DNA from: Dyadobacter endophyticus
GTDB taxonomy: Bacteria > Bacteroidota > Bacteroidia > Cytophagales > Spirosomataceae
NCBI RefSeq assembly: GCF_014641595.1
Contig: NZ_BMIA01000002.1
Location: 434,001 to 498,000, forward strand
Reading direction: 5' to 3'
DNA: 64,000 nt
In this document: positions 1 through 8,041 of the stretch, piece by piece
How the letters are laid out: each line of letters begins with the position of its first letter
How positions within the stretch are numbered: position 1 is the first letter of the stretch
Program-made: the position numbers and the translations under genes
The notes under the pieces: model-generated
Told to the model about the DNA's origin: nothing
Database searches by the model: none
Seen by the model: the letters and a program-made list of their open reading frames with translations, nothing else

Positions 1-3000
1 AGGCAATACCCTCGGGTCGACGGCGTAGAAATTCCTTCCCGTGGGCAGGATATGCGCCATCCCGCGCGTAGGCGCGCCGCTCGGTCCCGCAGGCACGTAC
101 CCGCCCGAGAGCCCATGCAGCAGATTGGTGATTTCGTCGCCGGTGCGGGCGAGGTTAGGTACGAGGTTTTCCGATATGAAAGTCAATATACTGCGCAAAC
201 CCGCTAGTTCAGGCAAGCCGGGATTCCGATCGATCGATTCAAATATGACCTCGTCAATGGCGGTTCTATCGAATCTGTAATGTTCGAAAAGCCTCACGAC
301 GTGCGCCGCCATTTCGTCCAGGGCTTCCAGCACATCCGCTGCAGTTACGAGCGTCCGACCTGCCCAGGTCGACAGATTCTCCGCCGGCGCGGGCAGTTTT
401 TGTCCTTTTTGTTGATGGAGTGTTTCAATATCAAAACCATATAAATATGCCAAAACAGCCTGCATTCCTGGCACTGGCCCGTTAGGGAGCCGCGTGAGTG
501 ATTGCAGCATATCCATCAATGCCTCTCCTTCCGGCATTTCGCCCAACGTATGCAAACCGTTACGGATCTGCGCGGCGCCGAGTTCGCACAAATAGCCGTC
601 GATATCCTCGATCAAATGCGCAATATCTTTCCCGTCCATTTCCGTGAGGCTTACAGGCACACCTTCGGGCGTCATATCCTCATCCCAGTCATGTTTGTGG
701 TCGCCATGGTCGCGGTTTAGCATAGCCGAAAGGTCGGCATCGAGATTGGTCTGTTTAATCAAATCCCATATTTGCCTTTGAAGCAATGGTAACTTGGACG
801 GATCGAGGCTTTCTACCTGATAATATTCGTCGACCAGTTGTGTAAGCTGAGCCAATTCGCCATAAGTGTCGGCTGAGGTCATCGGAGGCGTCAAATGGTC
901 GACGACCACGGCGTGCGCGCGGCGTTTGGCTTGCGAACCCTCTCCGGGATCGTTGATAATAAATGGGTAAAATAATGGCAAATCGGCCAGAAAAGCATCG
1001 GGAAAGCAGTTTTCTGATAGCCCTATGCCTTTCCCAGGCAACCATTCCAAGGTGCCGTGCTTGCCCACGTGCACGATGGCATCGGCGCCCCAGCCGTCGC
1101 GCAGCCATCGGTACAATGCATAGTAATGATGTGTAGGAGGCAGATCGGGCTGGTGATAGATTGCATCGGGGTCCATGCCATACCCCCGGGGCGGCTGCAA
1201 TGCCACAAATGCGTTGCCAAGATCGAGCCCGGCCAGTGCGATATGACCGTCGTGCACATAAGTTTGCCCTGGTGCCGGCCCCCATTGTTTCAGCATCTTT
1301 TGCCGGGCAGCTTCGGGCAATTCGTCAAACCAGCCCGCATATTGCGCGGCAGAAACCCGCGCCGCAGCCTGCGCAAGCTGGCCGGGCGTCAGGAAGTCTT
1401 CATCATAGGCGCAACGGTCTATCAAGGAATGGATCAGCTCCGTGCCGTTTGCGGGCAAGTTGTTTATCCGGTATCCCTCGGCCTGCATTGCCCACAGGAT
1501 ATTCATCAGCGAAGCCGGCGAGTCAAGCCCCACGGCGTTCCCTATCTGAGACGCTTTCGTATTGGAATTGGTAAAAATGAAAGCAATCTTCTTATCTGCA
1601 TTTTTCAAATGTCTCAGACGTGCAAACCGGATGGCTAAACCAGCAACACGATCTATCCGGTTATCCAGCGGCTCATACCCCCGCGTATCTTTTCCTTTCT
1701 CCTTGAAAGAAACCGGTACCGTGATAATGCGCCCGTCAAACTCGGGAATAGCCACATTCATGGCCGTATCCAGCGGATTGAGCCCTCGCGAAGACGATTC
1801 CCACGGCCCGCGGCCCATTCCGCTTGTGATAGCCTGCAAAACCGGCACATTCAAAGCCAGCAACGCTTCGGAAGGCGCACTGCTCTGCCCCGACGGCTGA
1901 ATATCGCTCATCGCGAATGAGATTGTATTCACAAGCACATCAATTCCCATTCCCGCTTCCGTATCGAAATAACTGAATGCTTCCGGCTTGCCGATCTCCG
2001 CATGCACGGATTTGAGTGAGGAAGTAAATACCGGCAGCACATTTACGCCACGGTCTTCGAGGGAGCGGATCATCGCATCCACGAAATTGGTATTCCCGCT
2101 CAGCCAATGCGCCCGGTAAAATGTAATGCCTACCGTCGCCAGCGCAGGATTACGGTATTTCAGCCAGTCGGCTTTGTCGGCAAATTCGGGCAAATCCGGA
2201 TGGTAAATGCCGTGTTCGGGTAAATGAAAGGGTGCTTCGGCACCGAACCCGGTCATCAGTAAATGATCGGAAAGGTAGCTCAGCAGCGAAATCAGGTTGC
2301 TGTAACCGCCGGCCTGCAAATAGGCCAGCGTTTCGTGCAAAATGGCAGGTGAAACCGTCGATACCGCCGCAAATTCAGGGTTCAACTCCCCGGTGCCGCT
2401 GATCACTACCAAATGCTGACCCCGTTGCCCCGCCAGTTTTACAAGCTCATTAAATCCCGGAATGCCACTTAGCCTGCCGTGAATACGGACCATGATAATC
2501 TTTGCCTCTGCAATTTCCCTTTGCAAAAGCTGCTGCATTTGCTCTTCGCTTTTGATCGCCATCAGGCTGATGCCCGTTGTTTTGGGAAAATCCTCCGGCA
2601 GGAGTTGCATCGCTCGGTCGAGCGTGAGCAAGTCCGTGTCCGCATGCGTGAGGAACACGATACCGTCGGTCGGAATAGCCGTTTGACCGAGCTCCGTCGA
2701 TTTCTCAGACCCTTTCCAGGTATAAAATTGAAATACATATTCGGCCAGGTCCGAAGGCGGGACAAGGTACCTGTCGGCCTTGACCATACTTTCGATATAG
2801 TCAAAAATCGCGATGATCTGCCAGTCGTAATTGATGGAATGGAACCACACCGAATGGCCGTCGAAGAGCAAGGTAACCACATTCGCCAGCGTACAGGGCC
2901 CCAGGCAGCCGCCTTTGGTCATATGCACGACATTCCGTAGCTTCCGGCGCAGCCACTCACTCTTATATAACTCCACCGGAATGGGTGCATAACCGCGGTC

Positions 3001-3105
3001 GACGCGTCCGCAGCAGCAGGCGTTGTAGCAATACGAAAGGTGCCCGCGCCGCTGCACGAGGTTAATGGCTTTTCCGTCTGGCCGGGTGATGCGCTGGCGT
3101 TTCAT
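1..3105 (-). CDS. cobN: Cobaltochelatase subunit CobN with N-terminal [2Fe-2S] ferredoxin-like domain (partial, 3' end outside window)
   Basis: I translated the minus strand from the ATG at 3105. The frame stays open for 1035 codons and leaves the window at base 1, so the C-terminus is missing. CobN is the large subunit that inserts cobalt into hydrogenobyrinate a,c-diamide using ATP. The body contains CobN-like blocks such as NTNFVDAMIRSLEDRGVNVLP, HVGKHGTLEWLPGK and GYGMDPDAIYHQPDLPP. Residues 1 to about 115 form an extra domain with Cys26, Cys30-32, Cys67 and Cys71 (YCYNACCCG and GGCLGPC), the pattern of a thioredoxin-fold [2Fe-2S] ferredoxin; such a domain is usually a separate small protein near cob genes. 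The ATG overlaps the cbiA stop (ATGA), so the two genes are probably translationally coupled. Both lie downstream of a cobalamin riboswitch. The family call is firm; the role of the ferredoxin domain is inferred. Confidence 0.95.
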   Translation of the reverse strand, partial: MKRQRITRPDGKAINLVQRRGHLSYCYNACCCGRVDRGYAPIPVELYKSEWLRRKLRNVVHMTKGGCLGPCTLANVVTLLFDGHSVWFHSINYDWQIIAIFDYIESMVKADRYLVPPSDLAEYVFQFYTWKGSEKSTELGQTAIPTDGIVFLTHADTDLLTLDRAMQLLPEDFPKTTGISLMAIKSEEQMQQLLQREIAEAKIIMVRIHGRLSGIPGFNELVKLAGQRGQHLVVISGTGELNPEFAAVSTVSPAILHETLAYLQAGGYSNLISLLSYLSDHLLMTGFGAEAPFHLPEHGIYHPDLPEFADKADWLKYRNPALATVGITFYRAHWLSGNTNFVDAMIRSLEDRGVNVLPVFTSSLKSVHAEIGKPEAFSYFDTEAGMGIDVLVNTISFAMSDIQPSGQSSAPSEALLALNVPVLQAITSGMGRGPWESSSRGLNPLDTAMNVAIPEFDGRIITVPVSFKEKGKDTRGYEPLDNRIDRVAGLAIRFARLRHLKNADKKIAFIFTNSNTKASQIGNAVGLDSPASLMNILWAMQAEGYRINNLPANGTELIHSLIDRCAYDEDFLTPGQLAQAAARVSAAQYAGWFDELPEAARQKMLKQWGPAPGQTYVHDGHIALAGLDLGNAFVALQPPRGYGMDPDAIYHQPDLPPTHHYYALYRWLRDGWGADAIVHVGKHGTLEWLPGKGIGLSENCFPDAFLADLPLFYPFIINDPGEGSQAKRRAHAVVVDHLTPPMTSADTYGELAQLTQLVDEYYQVESLDPSKLPLLQRQIWDLIKQTNLDADLSAMLNRDHGDHKHDWDEDMTPEGVPVSLTEMDGKDIAHLIEDIDGYLCELGAAQIRNGLHTLGEMPEGEALMDMLQSLTRLPNGPVPGMQAVLAYLYGFDIETLHQQKGQKLPAPAENLSTWAGRTLVTAADVLEALDEMAAHVVRLFEHYRFDRTAIDEVIFESIDRNPGLPELAGLRSILTFISENLVPNLARTGDEITNLLHGLSGGYVPAGPSGAPTRGMAHILPTGRNFYAVDPRVLP

Positions 3106-4490
3106 GGTAGGCTATCGGCTTTCGGCACTTGGCTTTCGGCGTTTTTTGTGGTTTTGTTGATGAGGTGTTGAATGAATTCGGGTTTGTCGGCCCAGTAGAA
3201 ATGAGTATAGCCAGCAAATGTATTTTGCACTCTAAAAAACTGTGTATCAACCGGCACCCCTCTTGCATTGGTCATTTGTGCAAACGGCATTTGCATCAAT
3301 TGCTCCTTCAATGCGGAATAATGGAATTCATGGCCTTTGATTTCCAGGCCTTCCCAACGCATTACCCGGTAGCCGAGCGTCATTTTCGAACGTTGCAGCG
3401 TCGTTTCGCAATCGAGCACTCCGGCCATCGGGAAGGAAGTGCCTCTGCCGTCGGTGATCGCCTTACCGAGGTACATCAGCCCGCCGCATTCCGCGTACGC
3501 CAGCCCTCCGTTCCCGCAATAACTCCGAATGCTTTCCAGCATCGGCAGGTTACCGGACAACTCCCTCGCAAACAGTTCGGGATAGCCGCCGGGCAGGTAA
3601 AGCAGGTCGGTTTCCGGCAAAGTGGCGTCTTTTAAAGGGCTAAACCACTGCACCTCACCGAATGCACGCAGGCATTCAATATTCTGGTGGTATAAAAAGG
3701 AAAATGCCTCATCGTAAGCAACCGTTATGCGCAGGTTTGGAGGTTTTCTATCTGTTTTAACTAAATGATTTTGCTGACTCAAAATCTCCGCATTTTCGTC
3801 GGGATAGCTCACAGAAGTAATTTCCAGCAACCGGTCAAGATTCACCGTTTGCGGGATAATCTCGGCCAGCCTCTGGATAATCTCTTCATAATCTGTTTCA
3901 ACTGAAATATGCAATCCCAAATGCCGGGAAGGGATGTGCAGCGCTTCATTTTTAGGCAAATAGCCCAATGCCTCCACACCGGCGTCGACACAGGCATCTT
4001 GCAAAAACCGGTAGTGCGATTCGGTGTTCACAAAATTGAAGATCGCCCCCACCACGCGGATTCCGGGATAGAAATTTTTCAAACCATAAATTAGCGGGGC
4101 CGCCGAATACGCCATTGACTGTGCATTGATCACCAGTACGACCGGCATATCCAACAGTGCCGCTATCTCTGCGCTGCTACCTTTCATTTTATCGGCCCCA
4201 TCAAACAAACCCATCACACCCTCGGCCACGCTCACATCCGCACGCGAGGCGTAATGCGCGTACACGGCCCGCATGTGTGCCTCCGAAGCCATAAAAGTAT
4301 CCAGGTTCAGGCCCGGTCTTCCTGCCGCAGTGGCGTGGTGGATCGTATCAATGTAATCCGGCCCGCATTTGAAAGGCTGCACTCCTAACCCCCTCTCCCG
4401 CAGCGCGCGCAGCAATGCCAGGGTCACGGTAGTCTTGCCCGAATTACTCGACGGCGCTGCGATCAGGAAACTGGATTTTGGAAGAGACAT
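3102..4490 (-). CDS. cbiA: Cobyrinate/hydrogenobyrinate a,c-diamide synthase (CbiA/CobB)
   Basis: The 462-residue protein has the two-domain layout of CbiA/CobB, a cytoplasmic enzyme that uses ATP and glutamine to amidate the a and c side chains of the corrin ring. The N-terminal P-loop is APSSNSGKTT at about residues 12-21, followed by the substrate-binding CGPDYIDTIHH. The C-terminal GATase-3 domain carries LPGGYPE near 300, the nucleophile Cys in AECGGLMYLG near 336, and the GHEFHYS histidines. Length is normal for the family. Its stop overlaps the cobN start by four bases. The product is the substrate of the cobaltochelatase, so cbiA-cobN is a logical operon. A compact cobalamin riboswitch lies about 170 bases upstream on the same strand, so B12 should repress it. 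Confidence 0.96.
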   Translation of the reverse strand: MSLPKSSFLIAAPSSNSGKTTVTLALLRALRERGLGVQPFKCGPDYIDTIHHATAAGRPGLNLDTFMASEAHMRAVYAHYASRADVSVAEGVMGLFDGADKMKGSSAEIAALLDMPVVLVINAQSMAYSAAPLIYGLKNFYPGIRVVGAIFNFVNTESHYRFLQDACVDAGVEALGYLPKNEALHIPSRHLGLHISVETDYEEIIQRLAEIIPQTVNLDRLLEITSVSYPDENAEILSQQNHLVKTDRKPPNLRITVAYDEAFSFLYHQNIECLRAFGEVQWFSPLKDATLPETDLLYLPGGYPELFARELSGNLPMLESIRSYCGNGGLAYAECGGLMYLGKAITDGRGTSFPMAGVLDCETTLQRSKMTLGYRVMRWEGLEIKGHEFHYSALKEQLMQMPFAQMTNARGVPVDTQFFRVQNTFAGYTHFYWADKPEFIQHLINKTTKNAESQVPKADSLP

Positions 4491-4492
4491 CT

Positions 4493-4636
4493 TTAAGCCA
4501 TCGATAATTTGAAAGTCATGAAAACTTCAAATGCATTCGACAGCAGAAAACAGAAAGGCATTCCCAGGCAGCGACGCCACCGGGCAATCGAAACGGGCGA
4601 AAACCCGACGAATATCCAAACCAGACCCTGCTTCAT
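4493..4636 (-). CDS. Possible 47-residue leader ORF between riboswitch and cbiA
   Basis: An ATG at 4636 opens a 47-codon frame that ends with TAA two bases before the cbiA ATG. The peptide begins MKQGLVWIFVGFSPVSIARW and is hydrophobic, cysteine-containing and basic in the middle. No strong Shine-Dalgarno sequence is visible. The close spacing to cbiA could allow coupled translation, but a chance open frame of this size is quite possible and I know no family it belongs to. Confidence 0.25.
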   Translation of the reverse strand: MKQGLVWIFVGFSPVSIARWRRCLGMPFCFLLSNAFEVFMTFKLSMA

Positions 4637-4659
4637 ACCGCGAAAGCATTGTCAACAAG

Positions 4660-4775
4660 GAAAGGTCAGGTGCTCTGGCTTGGGTTAATTTTGAATGATT
4701 GACCCTTCACAGTTGCGCGACAGCTCGTGATTCTCACACGATTCCCCTGGAATGCGTTGATACGCAATACCTTTT
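4660..4775 (-). promoter_or_regulatory. Cobalamin riboswitch, compact type, controlling cbiA-cobN
   Basis: Read on the minus strand, the segment contains the cobalamin-aptamer signatures: AGGGGAAT, then GTGAGAATCAC, then GTCGCGCAACTGTGA, and a B12 box AGCCAGAGCACCTGACC at 4680-4664. The usual longer peripheral segment with the GGGAAGG element is replaced by a short GGGT...ACCC arm, so this resembles the compact cobalamin class rather than the long one. It precedes cbiA-cobN. Ligand binding would be expected to lower expression. Ligand preference (adenosyl- or methylcobalamin) cannot be read from the sequence by eye. Confidence 0.85.
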
Positions 4776-4843
4776 CCTGTTGGAGAAGTAAGTTAAAGAA
4801 CTTTTTGTGATGTAAAGTTAGCGGTATTCGGCTATTAATCTGG

Positions 4844-4872
4844 TTTATCTCCCACAAAAACACATAGCTTTG
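4844..4872 (+). promoter_or_regulatory. Bacteroidota-type promoter for the riboswitch-NiCoT-receptor transcript
   Basis: TAGCTTTG at 4865-4872 fits the -7 consensus TAnnTTTG of Bacteroidota housekeeping promoters. A TTTA at 4844-4847 sits 17 bases upstream as a weak -33 element. The aptamer begins a few bases downstream, which is where a start site should be. Confidence 0.5.
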
Positions 4873-4879
4873 CATATTC

Positions 4880-5033
4880 ATTGGTTTGCGCCTCCGGGCG
4901 CGATTAAAAGGGAATCCGGTTTAAATCCGGAGCAGTACCCGCTGCTGTAAGTTCACTAACGATGTTCTTGGAAGATGTCACTGGGGTTACCCCGGGAAGG
5001 CGCAAGAACTTGAACGAGCCAGAAGACCTGCCA
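4880..5033 (+). promoter_or_regulatory. Cobalamin riboswitch, long type, controlling the cobalt/cobalamin uptake operon
   Basis: The plus strand shows all classic cobalamin-aptamer blocks in order: TTAAAAGGGAATCC near 4904, TTTAAATCCGGAGCAG, CCCGCTGCTGTAA near 4938-4950, GTCACTGG...CCGGGAAGGCG near 4978-5002, and the B12 box GCCAGAAGACCTGCC at 5018-5032. About 120 bases of leader follow before the transporter ATG at 5153. In it, GGCAGG at 5079-5084 is complementary to CCTGCC of the B12 box (5027-5032), a candidate for switching pairing in the expression platform (inference). It should switch off uptake genes when B12 is plentiful. Confidence 0.93.
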
Positions 5034-5152
5034 TTGAATCATCCGGTTTTGCTTTCGGGAAGAAAGGCAAGAGGAAACGGCAGGCTGCGTTGCGGTTGAG
5101 CCACTCCCTGCATTCTCCCATAAGTTAATTTCTAATTTATGCGGAAATCCAA

Positions 5153-5812
5153 ATGATTCATTATCTGCTTATTGACTCCCTGCTCCTCGGCGTGCAGCAT
5201 TCCTTTGAGCCCGACCATATGGCTGCCGTTTCGGTGTTAGCCACGGAGGAAAAGAAAAATTATGATCCACGGGGCGCGGCGCACCGGGGCCCGGCCGACC
5301 GTTGGAAGCTCATCTGGCGGTCGTCGCATTGGGCGCTAGGGCACTCGCTTACTTTGATTTTATTCGCGGTACTGGTGCTCCTACTTAAATCAACGATGTC
5401 GCTTCACATCGCGGACAGGGTCGAGCTGCTTGTCGGCCCGTTGATGATCTGGCTGGGAATACTGGCGATCCGGCGGAATTTTAGCAAAAAAAAACCAGAG
5501 GTCGCCCCTGCTGACCACAAAGTTAGTCGCTCGTTCTGGGTCGGAATGGTGCATGGCCTCGCAGGTACGGGCGGTGCATGCGCCGTGGCGCTTACGCTAG
5601 CCGCCAGCGATGCTATGACGGCGGTTTGGATCATCGTTCTACAAAGTCTGGGCATTATCCTTTCGATGTCGGCCTACGGCTATTTTTTCGCCTTCTCTAT
5701 CGGGCGCTTTGCCGAAAAACGCGAGCGCTTTCTGACAATCGTCAACTATCTCGTTGGGACATTCTCGATCCTGATCGGCGCGACTACACTCTATGAATCA
5801 TTTCAATTTTAA
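5153..5812 (+). CDS. NiCoT/UreH-like cobalt (or nickel) transporter
   Basis: This 219-residue polytopic membrane protein carries HSFEPDHMAAVS at residues 16-27, matching the HX4DH metal signature of the nickel/cobalt transporter family, plus SSHWALGHSLTL and GMVHGLAGTGG, which resemble the second and later conserved helices. It is shorter than classic NixA/HoxN and closer to the UreH/HupE-like small members. A His/Asp/Lys-rich cytoplasmic loop follows the first helices. Control by a cobalamin riboswitch and the receptor gene three bases downstream point to cobalt rather than nickel as substrate (inference from context). It could also be annotated as a sulfite-exporter-like or urease-accessory-like permease. 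Confidence 0.85.
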   Translation: MIHYLLIDSLLLGVQHSFEPDHMAAVSVLATEEKKNYDPRGAAHRGPADRWKLIWRSSHWALGHSLTLILFAVLVLLLKSTMSLHIADRVELLVGPLMIWLGILAIRRNFSKKKPEVAPADHKVSRSFWVGMVHGLAGTGGACAVALTLAASDAMTAVWIIVLQSLGIILSMSAYGYFFAFSIGRFAEKRERFLTIVNYLVGTFSILIGATTLYESFQF

Positions 5813-5815
5813 CCA

Positions 5816-8005
5816 ATGCATACCCACTTTTACCAAACCGCCCGCACTTTCATCAGCGGATCAATGCTCTCAATATTAGCCATTTCGGGTGCATCAGCAC
5901 AAGAAAGCAGTGCAGATACTTCGGCCCGGCAGCTCCTCGACCCGATAGTCGTGACAGCTACCCGTTTTGAAACCAAAAAAGAAAAGATCGCTCAAAAGCT
6001 GGACATTATTTCCAAAGAGGATATTCAAATGACGCCGTCCAGCGACCTGACAGACATTGTCAGGAAAACAGCGTCCGTGGATGTGATTCAGTATCCCAAT
6101 TTATCTTCCGGCATCGGGATTCGCGGGTTTCGTCCACAATTCTCGGGGTTAAACCAAAGGACGTTACTGCTTATCGATGGCCGCCCTGCCGGTGCCACCA
6201 ACCTGTCGCAAATCAATTTAAATGGTATTGAAAGAATTGAAGTTTTAAAAGGACCAGCATCCTCTTTGTATGGCTCACAGGCGATGGGCGGTGTGATCAA
6301 TGTCATCACGCAACGCTCCAAGGGTACGCCAGGGGGCAATGCTTTTCTGGAATATGGTAGCTTTAAAACATTGCAGGCGGGGCTTAACACAGGTGGAAAT
6401 ATCACATCAAAACTAGACTACGATCTATCTTTCAGCTACTTAGAAAGATCCAAAGATTACAAAATTGGAGAAGACAATTGGCTCCGTAATGCATTCGGCT
6501 ACAAACACGCGAAGAAAAATTACACCGACCGTCCTGCCGTCCAAACCGACGAAACGACCGGCGATGGTACCCGGCGGCCTTTTACAAAATTGCATTATTT
6601 CACCGGTGCATTGAGGCTGGGCTATCAGATCAGCGAGCGTTGGCGTGTGGATATACGCGGGGAGCAATTCCAGGCAAGAGATGTGGAATCGCCGGGTGAA
6701 CTGTCGTCAGGGAGTACGGAGGCGAGTACCAAAGATGTAGATAGGCAGGCACTTGATATTTCCCTAACGGGGCAGATCGGGCAGCACAGCCCGAGTGTGA
6801 AAGTGTATGCTTCGGAAGAAAACACGAGGAATTATACCCAAAATGTATCCGGTAAGGCCGTAATACCTTTCCGCTCCGCGCAGGGACATAATGCGTGGAA
6901 AGGAATCCAGGTAAAAGACGTCTGGAAGCTCGGCCGGCATTCGGTGATATTGGGCTACGATTACCTCAATGCCTCCACCAACAGCCGCCGCTGGACCAAC
7001 GACACCACTGAGCGTGCCCCGACACAACCCGAATACGCATTGATTTCCAGCGCATTTTTCGGACAAGCATTGCTGAATTTCGGTCAGCTCACGCTGCAAC
7101 CGGGTATCCGCCTGGACCACATTACCTTCGACGTCCGCCAAACGCCATTGTTGCCCACCTACAAGGCTGGCAGGAAAACGACGCCGTTCACCAGCCCCAG
7201 CCTCGGCATTACGTATGCATTGCTGCCATCGCTCCGCGTAAAAGCCAACATCGGCCGCGCATTCGTCACTACCGACGCTTATAGTGTTGCCGGATACAAC
7301 GAAATCCGCGATTCGAAAGGCCGCATTGCCGTCACAGCTGGCAACCCAGACCTAAAAAACGAAAGCAGCGTGAACTGGGATTTGGGTCTGGATTTCAACA
7401 AACCGCAGTCAGGGTTCGCGGCCAATGCAACTTTTTATAGCACGAAAGTTGAAAACCGCATCGCGAAGATCATCAAAGTCGTGAACGAACCTTTGGACAA
7501 TGGGGATGTGATTACCTCACGGGCCACGTTTGTCAATGCCGCCGACGCCGAAATTACCGGTCTGGAAACTGAGCTGTCGTATGATTTTGGAGCAAAAACC
7601 GATTACCAATATTCATTGAAAGCATTTTGGAACGGCAATTCCATAATTAAGGCCAGAGAACTTATCGTTGGCACCGATGCATCCGAAATGCGCCGTGACA
7701 TTCAGAATGTCGCCCGCAATACATTCAATTTTGGCTTGGCTTATGATAATTTAAAATGGCTGCAACTGCGGCTATCCGGCAGGTCAGTCGGAACGAGAAA
7801 GGATATTGATTACACCGACCCTATCAATCCTGAAATAGAATATCCAAAATACATGGTGCTGGATTTCGTCGCACAGTTCAAAATCTCGGGCGGCCATACC
7901 ATCGCTTTGAAAATGAACAATATAACCGATGAAAATTACTACGAAAAACGTGGTTATAACCTACCTGGAAGGGCATTGTCGGTGCGGTATTTGAAGAGTT
8001 TTTAG
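5816..8005 (+). CDS. TonB-dependent outer-membrane receptor, BtuB-like (cobalamin/corrinoid or cobalt complex)
   Basis: The 729-residue protein starts with a signal peptide ending near residue 28 (SGASA/QES). Next comes a TonB-box-like region DPIVVTATRF at 42-51 and a plug domain with GIRGFRP, LLLIDGRPAG and IERIEVLKGPASSLYGS. The long C-terminal part is beta-barrel-like and ends in the aromatic C-terminus RYLKSF. There is no N-terminal carboxypeptidase-like domain, so it is a classic receptor and not SusC. It begins three bases after the transporter stop and shares its cobalamin riboswitch, which makes vitamin B12 or another corrinoid the likely substrate (inference). It would need TonB-ExbBD for energy. 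Confidence 0.9.
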   Translation: MHTHFYQTARTFISGSMLSILAISGASAQESSADTSARQLLDPIVVTATRFETKKEKIAQKLDIISKEDIQMTPSSDLTDIVRKTASVDVIQYPNLSSGIGIRGFRPQFSGLNQRTLLLIDGRPAGATNLSQINLNGIERIEVLKGPASSLYGSQAMGGVINVITQRSKGTPGGNAFLEYGSFKTLQAGLNTGGNITSKLDYDLSFSYLERSKDYKIGEDNWLRNAFGYKHAKKNYTDRPAVQTDETTGDGTRRPFTKLHYFTGALRLGYQISERWRVDIRGEQFQARDVESPGELSSGSTEASTKDVDRQALDISLTGQIGQHSPSVKVYASEENTRNYTQNVSGKAVIPFRSAQGHNAWKGIQVKDVWKLGRHSVILGYDYLNASTNSRRWTNDTTERAPTQPEYALISSAFFGQALLNFGQLTLQPGIRLDHITFDVRQTPLLPTYKAGRKTTPFTSPSLGITYALLPSLRVKANIGRAFVTTDAYSVAGYNEIRDSKGRIAVTAGNPDLKNESSVNWDLGLDFNKPQSGFAANATFYSTKVENRIAKIIKVVNEPLDNGDVITSRATFVNAADAEITGLETELSYDFGAKTDYQYSLKAFWNGNSIIKARELIVGTDASEMRRDIQNVARNTFNFGLAYDNLKWLQLRLSGRSVGTRKDIDYTDPINPEIEYPKYMVLDFVAQFKISGGHTIALKMNNITDENYYEKRGYNLPGRALSVRYLKSF

Positions 8006-8009
8006 GAGG

Positions 8010-8035
8010 ACGGCCAGGCGTTGAAACCTGGCCGT
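8010..8035. terminator. Bidirectional terminator hairpin between convergent genes
   Basis: ACGGCCAGG (8010-8018) pairs perfectly with CCTGGCCGT (8027-8035) across an eight-base loop. It lies between the receptor gene ending at 8005 and the SusD gene ending at 8042, which converge here. The T-tract is poor, so strength is uncertain. Confidence 0.65.
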
Positions 8036-8041
8036 TCTGCA

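Noticed and set aside
755..1285. Minus-strand 176-codon frame and overlapping plus-strand frames in 1-3105
   Set aside because: The cobN frame is open through the entire region and explains it; these are shadows in other frames.
4666..4881. 71-codon minus-strand frame across the compact riboswitch
   Set aside because: The segment matches the cobalamin aptamer blocks and promoter region; the frame is incidental.
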